Below are positions 32,417 through 41,363 of a DNA stretch of 64,000 nt, piece after piece. The notes below the pieces were generated by a model. The model was not told the DNA's origin. It saw only the letters and a program-made list of their open reading frames with translations, and did not search any database. The DNA is taken from contig NZ_LT629688.1 in NCBI RefSeq assembly GCF_900101785.1, positions 2,666,001 through 2,730,000 on the forward strand. The letters run 5' to 3'. Source of the stretch: Auraticoccus monumenti. GTDB lineage: Bacteria; Actinomycetota; Actinomycetes; Propionibacteriales; Propionibacteriaceae. A program made the position numbers and the translations under genes. The number at the start of each line of letters is the position of its first letter. The first letter of the stretch is position 1.

Positions 32417-34032
32417 CAGGTGACCGTCGGCAGGTCCTGGTCGTGGTCCAGCACGTCGGCGAAGAGGTCACCGCGCTCGAGCAGCCGGGGGACCACGTCG
32501 CGGAGCAGGAACCCGTCGGGGCGCAGCGCGGGGTCGTCGAGCTCGTCCCACTCGATCGGCACCGAGACCGGCGCTCCGGCCGACGGCCGTGGGCTGTACG
32601 GCGCGACCAGCGTCTTGTTGACCGCGTTCTGGGTGTAGTCCAGCCGGGCCAGCCCGCCGCGGTCGCGGACGGTCCACTTCCAGCTGACCAGCTCCGGCAC
32701 CACCGCGCCGACGCTGCGGGAGACGGTCTCGGCCCAGGCCCGGGTCTGGTCGAAGGTGGGTCCGGGCCGGATCGGCACCCAGATCTGGACGCCCCGCCGA
32801 CCGGTCACCTTGGGGCGTCCGCGCACGCCGAGGTGCTCCAGCGCGGTCCGGTGCAGCCGCGCCATCACCAGCACCTCCTCCCAGGTCGTCTGCTCCCCGG
32901 GGTCGATGTCGAACAGCACGTAGGAGGGACGGTCAGGGGCGGCGGTCGGGCTGGTCCAGGGGTGCCACTCCAGGGCCCCGAAGTTGGCCGCCCAGACCAG
33001 CGCGGCCGCCTCGTCCACCACCAGGTAGGTGCGGGTCTCGCCCGGGTCGGCGGCCGGGTTCTCCCAGCGGGGCACCCACTCCGGGGCGTGGGTGGGCAGC
33101 TCCTTGTGCCAGAATCCCTTGGTCTGCGCGCCGCCGGGGAAGCGGTTCATGTTCAGCGCCCGCCCGGCGAGGTAGGGCAGCAGCGTGGGCGCGACCTGGG
33201 CGGCGTAGCGGACGAGGTCGCGCTTGGTCACGGGCGGCTGCCCGTCGCGACCGGGGAACAGCTCCTTGTCCAGGTTGGTCACCTTGAGCGTGCGCCCCAG
33301 CACCTCCCAGCGGCCCTGCTTCTCCAGCGCGTCGAGCGCTGCCAGCTCCTCCTCGCCGGGAGGGTCGGGCACGGGCACCTTGAGCTCCACCGAGGCCTCG
33401 TCGGCCGGCAGGTCCGAGCGCCACAGCCGGTCCGGGTCGGCCTGGACCTCCTCGTTGGTCCGCCCGCTCAGAACCGAGAGGGGGTGGTCGGCGGCGTCCC
33501 AGCCGGTGACGGCGTCCTCGTCGTGCTTGTGCAGCATCATCCACTGCTCCTTGCCGCCGCTGGACGACCCCTGGCGGCGGGTGCGGACCAGCACGAACTG
33601 CCCGCGCAGCTTCTCCCCGTGCATGCGGGCGTGCAGGGTGCCGGTGGCCAGCTCCTCGACCGGGTCGACGCCCTCGGCGGGTTCCCAGGTGCCGGCGTCC
33701 CAGACGATGACGTCCCCGCCGCCGTACTCACCGGAGGGGATCACCCCCTCGAAGTCGATGTACTCCAGCGGGTGGTCCTCGACGTGGACGGCGAGCCGGC
33801 GGACGTCGGGGTCCAGCGTCGGGCCCTTGGGCACCGCCCAGCTGACCAGGACGCCGCCGATCTCGAACCGGACGTCGTAGTGCAGCGCCCGCGCCCGGTG
33901 CCGCTGCACCACGAACCGCGGCGTCCCCTCCGGTGCCGTGCCGGGGCGACCGGCCGGTTCCGGCGTCCGGTCGAAGTGGCGCATCGACTGGTACCGCTGC
34001 AGCGGACGCTCATCCTCACCACGGCCGGCCAT
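32416..34032 (-). CDS. ligD: LigD-type NHEJ protein: 3'-phosphoesterase plus polymerase, no ligase domain
   Basis: A 538-residue end-processing protein. The N-terminal 3'-phosphoesterase domain (about 38-200) has HYDVR (His51, Asp53, Arg55), HVEDHP (83-88), GEYGGGD (101-107) and KEQWMMLHKHD (161-171). The C-terminal primase-like polymerase domain (about 245-535) has the metal-binding DIDPG (Asp375, Asp377) and LDYTQNAVNKT with Asp465; KVTGRRGVQIW replaces the usual final His of this loop by Gln416. No ATP-dependent ligase module (KYDG motif) is present, so a separate ligase must complete joining. ku follows on the same strand. Confidence 0.9.
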   Translation of the reverse strand: MAGRGEDERPLQRYQSMRHFDRTPEPAGRPGTAPEGTPRFVVQRHRARALHYDVRFEIGGVLVSWAVPKGPTLDPDVRRLAVHVEDHPLEYIDFEGVIPSGEYGGGDVIVWDAGTWEPAEGVDPVEELATGTLHARMHGEKLRGQFVLVRTRRQGSSSGGKEQWMMLHKHDEDAVTGWDAADHPLSVLSGRTNEEVQADPDRLWRSDLPADEASVELKVPVPDPPGEEELAALDALEKQGRWEVLGRTLKVTNLDKELFPGRDGQPPVTKRDLVRYAAQVAPTLLPYLAGRALNMNRFPGGAQTKGFWHKELPTHAPEWVPRWENPAADPGETRTYLVVDEAAALVWAANFGALEWHPWTSPTAAPDRPSYVLFDIDPGEQTTWEEVLVMARLHRTALEHLGVRGRPKVTGRRGVQIWVPIRPGPTFDQTRAWAETVSRSVGAVVPELVSWKWTVRDRGGLARLDYTQNAVNKTLVAPYSPRPSAGAPVSVPIEWDELDDPALRPDGFLLRDVVPRLLERGDLFADVLDHDQDLPTVT

Positions 34033-34097
34033 GGGCCAACGCTGCCACGAGCGGCCCGGGACCGGTCAGGCAGGTGCCCGACCGGTCCGGGGTGCGC

Positions 34098-35099
34098 TCA
34101 GCGGAGGGCCGGGATGACCTCGTTCTCGAACAGCTCGATGCCGGAGGTGTCGTAGGCGGCCTCGGGGAAGTAGAAGATCCCGTAGGTCATGCCGAGGTCG
34201 CGCACCGCGGTCAGCTTCTCGACCACCTGCTCCACGGTGCCGGTGCCGGCCAGCCCGTCGAAGCCCTTGAGCTGGGCCTGCACCCGCTCCTCGCCCAGGT
34301 GCGGGGTGACCCGGTCGACGTAGGCCCGGCGGCGCTCGGCCACCTCGGCCTCGTCGCGGCCGATGAAGACGTTGTAGTTGGAGGAGCGGGTGATGGCGTC
34401 GAAGTCGGTGCCCACCTCGCGGCAGTGGTCGGCCAGCAGCGCCGACTTGTGGGTGAAGCCCTCCGGTGAGCCGTCGAAGTTGGTGTAGCGGGCGTACTTC
34501 GCGGCGATCTTGAGGGTGACCTTCTCCCCGCCGCCCGCGATCCACAGCGGCGGCCCGCCGGCCTGGCGCGGCAGCGGGAAGCAGAGGGCGTCGTCGACCT
34601 GGTAGTGGGTGCCGTCGAGGGTGGCGTGCCCGGTCTCCCAGGCCTGCTTGAAGATCTGGACACCCTCGTCCAGCATCCCGAGCCGGACGCCGGCGCGGGG
34701 GAACCCGTAGCCGTAGGCGCGCCACTCGTGCTCGTACCAGCCGCCGCCGATGCCCATCTCCAGCCGGCCGGCGCTGACGTGGTCGATGGTGGCGGCCACC
34801 TTGGCCAGGTACATCGGGTTGCGGTAGGCCATGCAGGTGCACATCTGACCGAGCCGGATCCGGTCCGTGCTGGCAGCCAGCGCGGCCATCAGCGTCCAGG
34901 CCTCGTGGGTCGCCTCCTCGCTGTGCACCGGGGTGGTGTGGAAGTGGTCGTAGACCCACAGGCTCTGCCAGTGGTCGCCGCGGTCGGCCCGCTGGGCGAG
35001 GTCACGCATCACCGACCACTGGTCCGCCTCGGCCACCTCGGTCAGGTCGAAACGCCAGCCCTGGGGGATGAACAGCCCGAACTCCATCGTCGCAGTCAT
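34098..35099 (-). CDS. LLM class F420-dependent oxidoreductase
   Basis: A 333-residue luciferase-like TIM-barrel oxidoreductase. The start MEFGLFIPQGWRFDL, the VYDHFHT strand, RIRLGQMCTCMAYRNPMYLAKVAATIDHVSAGRLEMGIGGGW and GGGEKVTLKIAAKYA fit an F420-dependent LLM subfamily of actinobacteria. ATG 35099 is preceded, seven bases away, by a minus-strand TAGGGT box and no ribosome site, suggesting a leaderless mRNA. Substrate is unknown. It lies between ligD and an Eis-type acetyltransferase gene, all on one strand. Confidence 0.87.
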   Translation of the reverse strand: MTATMEFGLFIPQGWRFDLTEVAEADQWSVMRDLAQRADRGDHWQSLWVYDHFHTTPVHSEEATHEAWTLMAALAASTDRIRLGQMCTCMAYRNPMYLAKVAATIDHVSAGRLEMGIGGGWYEHEWRAYGYGFPRAGVRLGMLDEGVQIFKQAWETGHATLDGTHYQVDDALCFPLPRQAGGPPLWIAGGGEKVTLKIAAKYARYTNFDGSPEGFTHKSALLADHCREVGTDFDAITRSSNYNVFIGRDEAEVAERRRAYVDRVTPHLGEERVQAQLKGFDGLAGTGTVEQVVEKLTAVRDLGMTYGIFYFPEAAYDTSGIELFENEVIPALR

Positions 35100-35106
35100 G
35101 TCCCGA

Positions 35107-35112
35107 ACCCTA
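35107..35112 (-). promoter_or_regulatory. -10 box TAGGGT (minus strand), predicted leaderless start
   Basis: On the minus strand TAGGGT ends seven bases before ATG 35099 of the LLM oxidoreductase gene. Confidence 0.45.
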
Positions 35113-35166
35113 GACCGGCGCTCCGGGGAGGTGACCGGAGGGCCGGGGGTGCACCGGGGACCTGGC

Positions 35167-36342
35167 TCAGAAGTGGTCGCGGACGTGGAAGTCCCCGGTG
35201 AACAGGGCGTCCAGCAGCGGGTCGCTGCCGGCGTCCCCGTGCAGCAACCCGGCCTGCCGCAGCGCGTGGCAGCTCCAGCTCCCGGCGTAGCGGGCGGCGA
35301 GGCCACGGCGGGTGAGGACCGGGGCCCCCGGCCGCACCGGTGCGGGCTCGCAGGTGGCCGAGCCGGACCCGTCCAGCTCCAGGGACCAGCCCTGCTCACC
35401 GTCGCGGTCGGCCACGGTGAGGTCGAGCCGGACCGCGAGCTGGGGCCAGCGCCGCTGGGTGCAGGCGCCGGCGACGTCGAGCACGGCCAGCATGTAGGGC
35501 GCGCGGTCGACCACCTCCCAGTCCGAGGAGCGGGTCAGCAGCCGGACCACGTCGTCGCCGCTGGTGTGGATCTCCACCCGCCCCACCACGGACGCGCTGC
35601 TGCCCAGCGAGGCCAGCAGGGCCAGGTAGCCGTCGGGCTCCAGGGCCACCAGGTCGCGGACGCCGATGGCGGCCCGGGGGCTGACCTCGTGCCCGCGGTC
35701 GAAGGAGCAGCTGCCGATCAGCTCCCCGTCGCGCTCGACCAGGGTGGTGCCGCTGGGGGCGGCGAGCAGCTCGGCGTCGGTGGCGGGGAAGGCCGGCCCG
35801 GTGCGGGTGAGGGGACCGTTGTAGCCGGCCGCCCAGCGACGGTAGAGGTCCCGGACGGCGGGCACGTCGGCCAGCTCGGCCCGCCGCAGCCGGACGCCGT
35901 CGGGGACCCGGACCTGGGCCAGCACCGCGGTGGGGACGGCCAGGGTGAGCACGTGCCCGACCACCTCATAGCCCAGCCCGCGGTAGATGCCGGGGGCGCT
36001 GGGGTAGAGCGTGGCGAGCGCGACGCCGGCGGAGCGGGCGGTGTCGTGGACGTCGGTGAGCAGGCCGGCCAGCAGCCCGCTGCCGCGGTGCTCCACGGCG
36101 ACGCTGACCCCGCCGATGCCGAGGCTGGGGACCTCGGTGCGGTGCCAGTACGAGCGGTGGTCGATGCCGCTGGCCGCGGCCAGCACGCGACCGTCCTCCA
36201 CCACGCCGACCACCCGGTGCCCCGGTCGCAGCGGGTCGGGCTCGGCGTCCTCGGCGAGTCGGGGGATGCCGAAGGCCTCGTGGCCGAGCGCGTGCAACGC
36301 CCGGAGGTCCTCGGAGGTGAGCTGACGGGTCTCGGTGGTCAC
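35167..36342 (-). CDS. Eis-type GNAT N-acetyltransferase (paralogue 1)
   Basis: A 391-residue protein of the enhanced-intracellular-survival family: N-terminal GNAT domain with the acetyl-CoA loop VEHRGSGLLAGLL (about 90-102), a central second GNAT-like domain, and a sterol-carrier-like C-terminal domain ending LDALFTGDFHVRDHF. The free C-terminal Phe carboxylate acts as catalytic base in known Eis enzymes. Family members acetylate aminoglycosides or other amines, as hexamers. The start is GTG. A second 391-residue homologue ends the same way (ALFTGECHVRDYF) at 39961-41136, so this is a local duplication. Confidence 0.85.
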   Translation of the reverse strand: MTTETRQLTSEDLRALHALGHEAFGIPRLAEDAEPDPLRPGHRVVGVVEDGRVLAAASGIDHRSYWHRTEVPSLGIGGVSVAVEHRGSGLLAGLLTDVHDTARSAGVALATLYPSAPGIYRGLGYEVVGHVLTLAVPTAVLAQVRVPDGVRLRRAELADVPAVRDLYRRWAAGYNGPLTRTGPAFPATDAELLAAPSGTTLVERDGELIGSCSFDRGHEVSPRAAIGVRDLVALEPDGYLALLASLGSSASVVGRVEIHTSGDDVVRLLTRSSDWEVVDRAPYMLAVLDVAGACTQRRWPQLAVRLDLTVADRDGEQGWSLELDGSGSATCEPAPVRPGAPVLTRRGLAARYAGSWSCHALRQAGLLHGDAGSDPLLDALFTGDFHVRDHF

Positions 36343-36403
36343 ACCGACATCCTGCTGGTGCCGACGTGCTCCGGCCACCCCGATACCGCCTCTGGGCCCG
36401 GGC

Positions 36404-37909
36404 TCAGATGTCCTGACGTCCCCGGGCCCGGACCTTGTTGACCACCGAGAGCAGGACCGCACCGATCAGCATCAGGTACAGCACCACGGTGATCGGGCTG
36501 CTGACCAGGGTGAGCGGGTTGTTCTCGGAGTTGTTCATCGCCTCGCGCAGCGACTCCTCGGCCAGCGGGCCGAGGATCACCGCGATCAGCACCGGGGCGA
36601 CGGGGAAGTCGTAGCGGCGCATCAGGTAGCCGACGATCCCCAGCCCCAGCAGCAGCACCTGGTCGACCAGGGAGCCGGTGGAGGCGTAGACCCCGAAGCA
36701 GGCCAGCACGGCGATCCCGGCGTAGAGGTAGGGCTTGGGCACCCGGAGCAGCCGGGCCCAGAGCGGGGCGAAGGGCAGGTTCAGGATCAGCAGCACCACC
36801 ATGCCGATGAACAGGCTGGCCAGCAGCGCCCAGACCAGCTCCCCGCTGCGCTCGAACAGCAGCGGCCCGGGCTGGATGCCGTACTGCTGGAAGGCCGCCA
36901 GCAGCACCGCGGCGGTGGCCGAGGTCGGCAGACCCAGGGCCAGCAGCGCCCCCATCGCCGTACCCGCGGTGGCGTTGCCCGCGGCCTCGGGCCCGGCGAC
37001 CCCGCGGATGGCGCCCTTGCCGAACATCGGGTTCTTCCGACGCCGGTCCAGCCGGCGCTCGGTGCCGTAGGCCAGGAAGGTCGGCACCTCCGCACCACCG
37101 GCCGGGATGACCCCGAAGGGGACGCCGAAGGCCGTGCCGCGCAGCCAGGCCGGCAGCGCCTCGCGGAACTCCGCACCCGAGAGGAACGGACGTCCCTGGC
37201 TGGCGATCAGGCTGCGGTCCTCGGGATGACCGACCCGGGAGGCGACGTGGAAGACCTCGCCCAGAGCCAGCAGGGCCACGGTGAGGACGACGATGGACAC
37301 GCCGTCGAAGAGCTCCAGCACCCCGAAGGTGAAGCGCTGGGCGCCGCTGACGGAGTCGATGCCGACCACCGAGATGGCCAGTCCCAGCCCCAGGGCGGCG
37401 AGCCCGCGGAGCGCGGAGTCGGCCACCACCGCGGACGTCGCGACGAAGGCGAACACGGCCAGCGCGAAGTACTCCCCGGGACCGAACCGGTTGGCCAGGC
37501 TGGCCAGCGTGGGGGCGAAGAAGACCACCAGCGTGGTGGCCAGGATGCCTCCGGTGAAGGCGCCGATGGCCGAGGTGGCCAGCGCCTGCGGGGCACGCCC
37601 GGTGAGTGCCATCCGGTGGCCCTCGAACGCGCCGGCGATCGCGGTGGAGTTGCCGGGGGTGTTCATCAGGATGCCGGCGATGGAGTCCCCGAACAGCCCG
37701 CCGAAGTAGACCCCGGCGAACATGATCAGCGCCGACAGGGGCTCCAGGGTGAAGGTGAGCGGCAGCAGCAGCGCCACCGCCATCGCCGAGCCGAGACCGG
37801 GGAGCACGCCCACGGCCGTCCCCAGCACGGCCCCGATCAGCACGTAGAGCAGGTTGGTCGGCGTCAGCACCTCGCCGAACCCCTGCAGCAGGCTCATCAG
37901 CTGGTCCAT
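36404..37909 (-). CDS. tctA: tripartite tricarboxylate transporter large permease TctA
   Basis: A 501-residue, about eleven-helix permease of the TctA family. It contains the family regions [20 protein letters not shown] (35-54), [21 protein letters not shown] (68-88), and [33 protein letters not shown] in the second half. It is last in tctC-tctB-tctA, whose coding ends overlap (1-4 bases), so the three are translationally coupled. The complex imports a carboxylate, often citrate or a dicarboxylate, driven by ion gradients; the exact substrate is unknown. Confidence 0.93.
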   Translation of the reverse strand: MDQLMSLLQGFGEVLTPTNLLYVLIGAVLGTAVGVLPGLGSAMAVALLLPLTFTLEPLSALIMFAGVYFGGLFGDSIAGILMNTPGNSTAIAGAFEGHRMALTGRAPQALATSAIGAFTGGILATTLVVFFAPTLASLANRFGPGEYFALAVFAFVATSAVVADSALRGLAALGLGLAISVVGIDSVSGAQRFTFGVLELFDGVSIVVLTVALLALGEVFHVASRVGHPEDRSLIASQGRPFLSGAEFREALPAWLRGTAFGVPFGVIPAGGAEVPTFLAYGTERRLDRRRKNPMFGKGAIRGVAGPEAAGNATAGTAMGALLALGLPTSATAAVLLAAFQQYGIQPGPLLFERSGELVWALLASLFIGMVVLLILNLPFAPLWARLLRVPKPYLYAGIAVLACFGVYASTGSLVDQVLLLGLGIVGYLMRRYDFPVAPVLIAVILGPLAEESLREAMNNSENNPLTLVSSPITVVLYLMLIGAVLLSVVNKVRARGRQDI

Positions 37910-38439
37910 CAGAAGACCCCCATGATCCCGGCCGGCAGGGCGAGGCCCAGCAGCCCGACGAAGACCAGCTGGACCACCGAGGAGATGGCCAGCCCGATCC
38001 CGATGTTGAGCAGGTAGCGCCGGCTGCCCAGCCCGGTGGCCACCCCGGCGAACAGGATCGCGGCCGCGACGATCCAGCCGGCGGTCTCGAGCAGGGCGAT
38101 GAACACGGCGACGCTGCCCACGGTGACGGCCATGGCCCGCCAGTTGGTGGTCGGGACGACCTCACCGTCGGCGCCCTCGACCGGCGCCGGCACCTCGGGG
38201 TTGCGCAGGATGCTGACGGTGAGCAGCACCGCCACCACCAGCAGCACCACCACGACCAGGGTCGGGAACGCCTTGGGCCCGAAGAGCTCGGAGTCGTCGG
38301 CGACCTCCATCTGCACGATGCCGACCACCAGGAACACCGCCACCGCGACCAGCAGCGCCGGCATCACCAGGGCCGAGCGGCTGCTCCAGAACGGGGTGCT
38401 CGGCGTCGCCGGTGCGGCGGGCGTCGTCGCGGTGCTCAC
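37909..38439 (-). CDS. tctB: tripartite tricarboxylate transporter small subunit TctB
   Basis: A 176-residue four-helix subunit of the TctABC importer. After a Thr/Ala/Pro-rich N-terminus, membrane segments occur at about 22-42, 55-75, 100-130 and 145-170. The LFGPKAFPTLV motif between the first two helices (FPxxV) is typical of TctB. GTG 38439 overlaps the tctC stop and the gene ends on the first base of the tctA start codon. A longer upstream frame exists but lies within tctC. Confidence 0.88.
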   Translation of the reverse strand: MSTATTPAAPATPSTPFWSSRSALVMPALLVAVAVFLVVGIVQMEVADDSELFGPKAFPTLVVVVLLVVAVLLTVSILRNPEVPAPVEGADGEVVPTTNWRAMAVTVGSVAVFIALLETAGWIVAAAILFAGVATGLGSRRYLLNIGIGLAISSVVQLVFVGLLGLALPAGIMGVF

Positions 38440-39437
38440 ACCAGCCCCAGGTCGGTGAGGATGACGTCGACGCGTTCCTGCTCCTCGACGAGGAACTCGG
38501 TGAACTCGTCCCCGGTCAGCACCCACGGCTGCCAGCGGTTGCGGGTCACGGCCTCCTGCCAGTGCTCGGTCGCCACCATCTCCAGCACCACGGACTCCAG
38601 CTCGGCGCGCTCCTCGGCGGTGATGCCGGCCGGGGCGACCAGACCGCGCCAGTTGACCAGGTCGACCGACTCGTAGCCGAGCTCGGTCATGGTGGGGGCG
38701 TCCAGGCCCTCCAGCCGCTCCGGGGCGACCACGGCGAGCGCCCTCAGCGAGCCGTTGATCAGCAGGTCGCGGAAGTCGTTGTAGCCGGAGATGCCCACCT
38801 CGACGGTGCCCGCGGCGGTCGACAGCAGGCTGATGGTGAGCTCGCCGCCGCCGGCGTGGGCGGCGTACTCCAGGTCGCCGGGCTCGACGCCCGCCTCGCG
38901 GGCCAGCTGGCCGGCCACCATGTGGTCGATGCCGCCGGCGGAGCCGCCACCGATCGGCAGGGCCGCCGGGTTCTCCTCCCACGCGGCGAAGAAGTCGTCC
39001 AGGGTCTGGAAGGGGGAGTCGGCCGGCACGGCGACGACCTCGAAGTCCTGGGCCAGCCGGGCCACCGGGGTCAGCTCGTCCAGCGTGGTCTCCGCCTTGT
39101 TGCGGGTGATGCCGCCCATCATCACGGTGCCGGTGACCATCATGAAGGAGGCCTGCCCGTCCATCTGGGCGAGCGTGGCCAGCCCGATGGTGCCGCCGGC
39201 GCCGGGGATGTTGTTGACCGAGACGTTGCCGACGATGCTCTCCGAGCGGAGCGCCTGCTGCGCCTCGCGGGCCACCAGGTCCCAGCCGCCGCCGGGGGAG
39301 GCGGGGGCGATCAGCGTGGTCTTGGTCCGCAGGTCCGCGCCCGCCCCGGACTGGTTGGCGTTGATGCCGGCCGCCACCACCAGCACGGCGACCGCGACCG
39401 CGCCACCGATGGTGCGCGCGGCTCGTGGGATTCTCAT
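38436..39437 (-). CDS. tctC: tripartite tricarboxylate transporter substrate-binding protein TctC
   Basis: A 333-residue Bug/TctC-family binding protein with a Sec-type signal peptide (MRIPRAARTIGGAVAVAVLVVAAGINA); no lipobox is evident. The mature part opens with LIAPASPGGGWDLVAREAQ, the canonical carboxylate-binding region, followed by NIPGAGGTIGLATL. AAGGAG lies five bases before ATG 39437. It delivers a carboxylate to TctAB. The gene is divergent from the universal stress protein. Confidence 0.92.
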   Translation of the reverse strand: MRIPRAARTIGGAVAVAVLVVAAGINANQSGAGADLRTKTTLIAPASPGGGWDLVAREAQQALRSESIVGNVSVNNIPGAGGTIGLATLAQMDGQASFMMVTGTVMMGGITRNKAETTLDELTPVARLAQDFEVVAVPADSPFQTLDDFFAAWEENPAALPIGGGSAGGIDHMVAGQLAREAGVEPGDLEYAAHAGGGELTISLLSTAAGTVEVGISGYNDFRDLLINGSLRALAVVAPERLEGLDAPTMTELGYESVDLVNWRGLVAPAGITAEERAELESVVLEMVATEHWQEAVTRNRWQPWVLTGDEFTEFLVEEQERVDVILTDLGLV

Positions 39438-39524
39438 CGGGCTCCTTCGCTCGGTGCGGTGAGGGTAGCCCGCGGGTGCTGTCCGGGGCCACGTCGGGCC
39501 GGAGCCCCGCCAGGCGCCTGGGGC

Positions 39525-39530
39525 TACAGT
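39525..39530 (+). promoter_or_regulatory. -10 box TACAGT, predicted leaderless start
   Basis: TACAGT ends six bases before ATG 39537; no ribosome site intervenes. Confidence 0.45.
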
Positions 39531-39536
39531 CCCGTC

Positions 39537-39935
39537 ATGACCGTCGCCGCCGCCCGTTCCCGCACCGCCGCCGGACACGCCGCCCTCGCCGCCGCGGTCG
39601 AGGAGGCCCGCCTGCGCCGGACCGACCTCGTCGTGCTGCACGTCATCGAGGGGCTGACCACCGAGGCCGGGGACGAGGCCGCGGTCCACGCCGAGGTGGC
39701 CGGCGAGCTGGCCGGGCTCGAGGTCGGTGACCTGTCCTGGACGCTGCGCACCACCGCCGGCGGTCGGGACACCGCCGGCTCCCTGGTCGACCTGGCCGTC
39801 GAGGTGGACGCGGAGATGCTGGTGGTCGGCACCCGTCGCCGCTCGCCGGTGGGCAAGCTGCTGCTCGGCTCGGTGGTGCAGCGGGTGCTGCTGGACTCCC
39901 CGGTGCCGGTGATGGTGGTCAAGCCGGCGGTGTGA
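39537..39935 (+). CDS. universal stress protein (UspA family)
   Basis: A 132-residue single-domain UspA protein. The C-terminal ATP-binding pattern GxxG-9x-G(S/T) is read in VVGTRRRSPVGKLLLGSVVQRVLLDSPVPVMVVK. The N-terminus is shorter than usual: instead of a first strand with a DGS-type loop it begins TVAAARSRTAAGHAALAAAVEEA, which keeps the first helix. Role is inferred as stress-related nucleotide binding. It lies between the divergent tctC and a convergent Eis-type gene. Confidence 0.85.
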   Translation: MTVAAARSRTAAGHAALAAAVEEARLRRTDLVVLHVIEGLTTEAGDEAAVHAEVAGELAGLEVGDLSWTLRTTAGGRDTAGSLVDLAVEVDAEMLVVGTRRRSPVGKLLLGSVVQRVLLDSPVPVMVVKPAV

Positions 39936-39960
39936 GGCTCCGGCCCGGCGGAGGTCCGGG

Positions 39961-41136
39961 TCAGAAGTAGTCGCGGACGTGGCACTCGCCGGTGAACAGC
40001 GCGTCCAGCAGCCAGTCGTGGCGGCTGTCTCCCGCGAGCTGCCCGGCGCCGCGCAGGCTGGCGCAGGACCAGTGGCCGGAGAACCGGGCGGCGAGCCCGC
40101 GCCGGGTGAGCACGGGGGCGTCGGGAGCCGGCTCGGTCGTGGTGCAGGTGGCACCGCCCTCGCCGTCCAGCTCCAGCCTCAGTCCCCGGGTGCCGTCGGC
40201 GTCGGCGAGGACCAGGGGGAGCGACACGTCCATCGGCGGCCAGCGCCGGCCCTCCAGCGCGGCGACGGGGTCGAGCACGGCCAGCATGTAGGGGCTGCGC
40301 TCGAGCACCGACCAGTCCGCGGTCCGGGTCAGCAGCCGCAGCAGGTCGTCACCGGAGGTCTGCAGCTCGACCCGTCCGACCACCGAGGCGTGCCGGCCCA
40401 GCGAGGCCAGCAGCGCCAGGTGGGCGCCGGGGTCGACGGCGAGCAGGTCGGTCACCTCGATCCTGGACTCCGGGCCGTAGCCCGTGCCGCGCTCGAAGCT
40501 GCACCAGCCCACCACCCGGCCGTCGCGCTCGGCCAGGGTGATGCCGCTGAACTCGCCCAGCAGCTCCTCGTCGGTCTCGGGGAAGGCCGGCCCGGTGCGG
40601 GTCAGCGGGCCGTTGCGGGTGCGGGCCCACTCCCGGTACGCCTCCCGGACCGCGGGCACGTCGGCCACCTCGGCGCGCCGCAGCCGGACGCCGTCGGGGG
40701 CGCGCAGCTGGGCCAGGGCCGAGGTGGGGACGGCGACGGTCAGCAGGTCGGTGACGATCTCGTACCCCAGCCGGCGGTAGATGGCCGGTGCGGTGGGGTA
40801 GAGCGTCGAGAGCGCGGCGCCGTCGGCCTCCGCCCCGGCGCGGGCCTCGGCGAAGAGCCGTCCGACCAGACCCGCACCGCGGTGCTCCACCTCGACCGCG
40901 ACCCCGCCGATGCCGAGGGTGGGCACGTCCGCCCCGTGCCACCAGGAGCGGTGCGACACCGCGCTCAGCTTGGCCACCAGCCGGCCGTCGACGAGGGCGC
41001 CGAGGAACCGCCGTCCGGGTGCCGCGGGGACGGGCCCGCCGTCGTCGGAGGGCCGTGGGGAGCCGAACGCCTCGTGCCCCAGCCGCTGGGCCGAAGCCAT
41101 CTCGTCGGGGGCCAGCTCACGGATCTCGGTGCTCAC
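39961..41136 (-). CDS. Eis-type GNAT N-acetyltransferase (paralogue 2)
   Basis: A 391-residue Eis-family acetyltransferase, similar in length and residue pattern throughout to the one at 35167-36342: shared stretches include TLGIGGVAVEVEHRGAGL, GPLTRTGPAFP, SGDDLLRLLTR and the C-terminal ALFTGECHVRDYF. The acetyl-CoA loop is VEHRGAGLVGRLF. GTG 41136 is preferred since GAGAGG lies nine bases upstream; ATG 41145 is in frame but abuts that site. The two paralogues bracket tctCBA and the stress protein gene. Substrate is unknown; aminoglycoside or polyamine acetylation is possible. Confidence 0.85.
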   Translation of the reverse strand: MSTEIRELAPDEMASAQRLGHEAFGSPRPSDDGGPVPAAPGRRFLGALVDGRLVAKLSAVSHRSWWHGADVPTLGIGGVAVEVEHRGAGLVGRLFAEARAGAEADGAALSTLYPTAPAIYRRLGYEIVTDLLTVAVPTSALAQLRAPDGVRLRRAEVADVPAVREAYREWARTRNGPLTRTGPAFPETDEELLGEFSGITLAERDGRVVGWCSFERGTGYGPESRIEVTDLLAVDPGAHLALLASLGRHASVVGRVELQTSGDDLLRLLTRTADWSVLERSPYMLAVLDPVAALEGRRWPPMDVSLPLVLADADGTRGLRLELDGEGGATCTTTEPAPDAPVLTRRGLAARFSGHWSCASLRGAGQLAGDSRHDWLLDALFTGECHVRDYF

Positions 41137-41240
41137 GCGGGTCATCCTCTCGGAGGGGTGACGTGGAGGCGAGGGGTTTCGCGCCGGACGTCTGGAGGTC
41201 ACGATTGTGTTGCGCTGTGCCCGGCCCGCCGCCTCGGTCC

Positions 41241-41269
41241 TTGCAGCGCCTGCACCAGTCGACTAGAAA
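41241..41269 (+). promoter_or_regulatory. promoter of the peptide transporter operon
   Basis: TTGCAG (41241-41246) and TAGAAA (41264-41269) are separated by 17 bases, and match four of six positions in each consensus box. The predicted leader is about 85 bases up to the binding-protein gene. Confidence 0.4.
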
Positions 41270-41363
41270 GTTGGTCACCTGCACCGGGATGTGCGAGAGG
41301 TTTCGTCGTCCCACGTCATCTGGACGTTCGCGATCCGGACGCCCACCCACTAGGAGGCACCCC

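Noticed and set aside
38412-39935. Long plus-strand frame joining sequence opposite tctC to the universal stress protein
   Set aside because: The first 375 codons are antisense to tctC; a TACAGT box six bases before ATG 39537 marks the real start.
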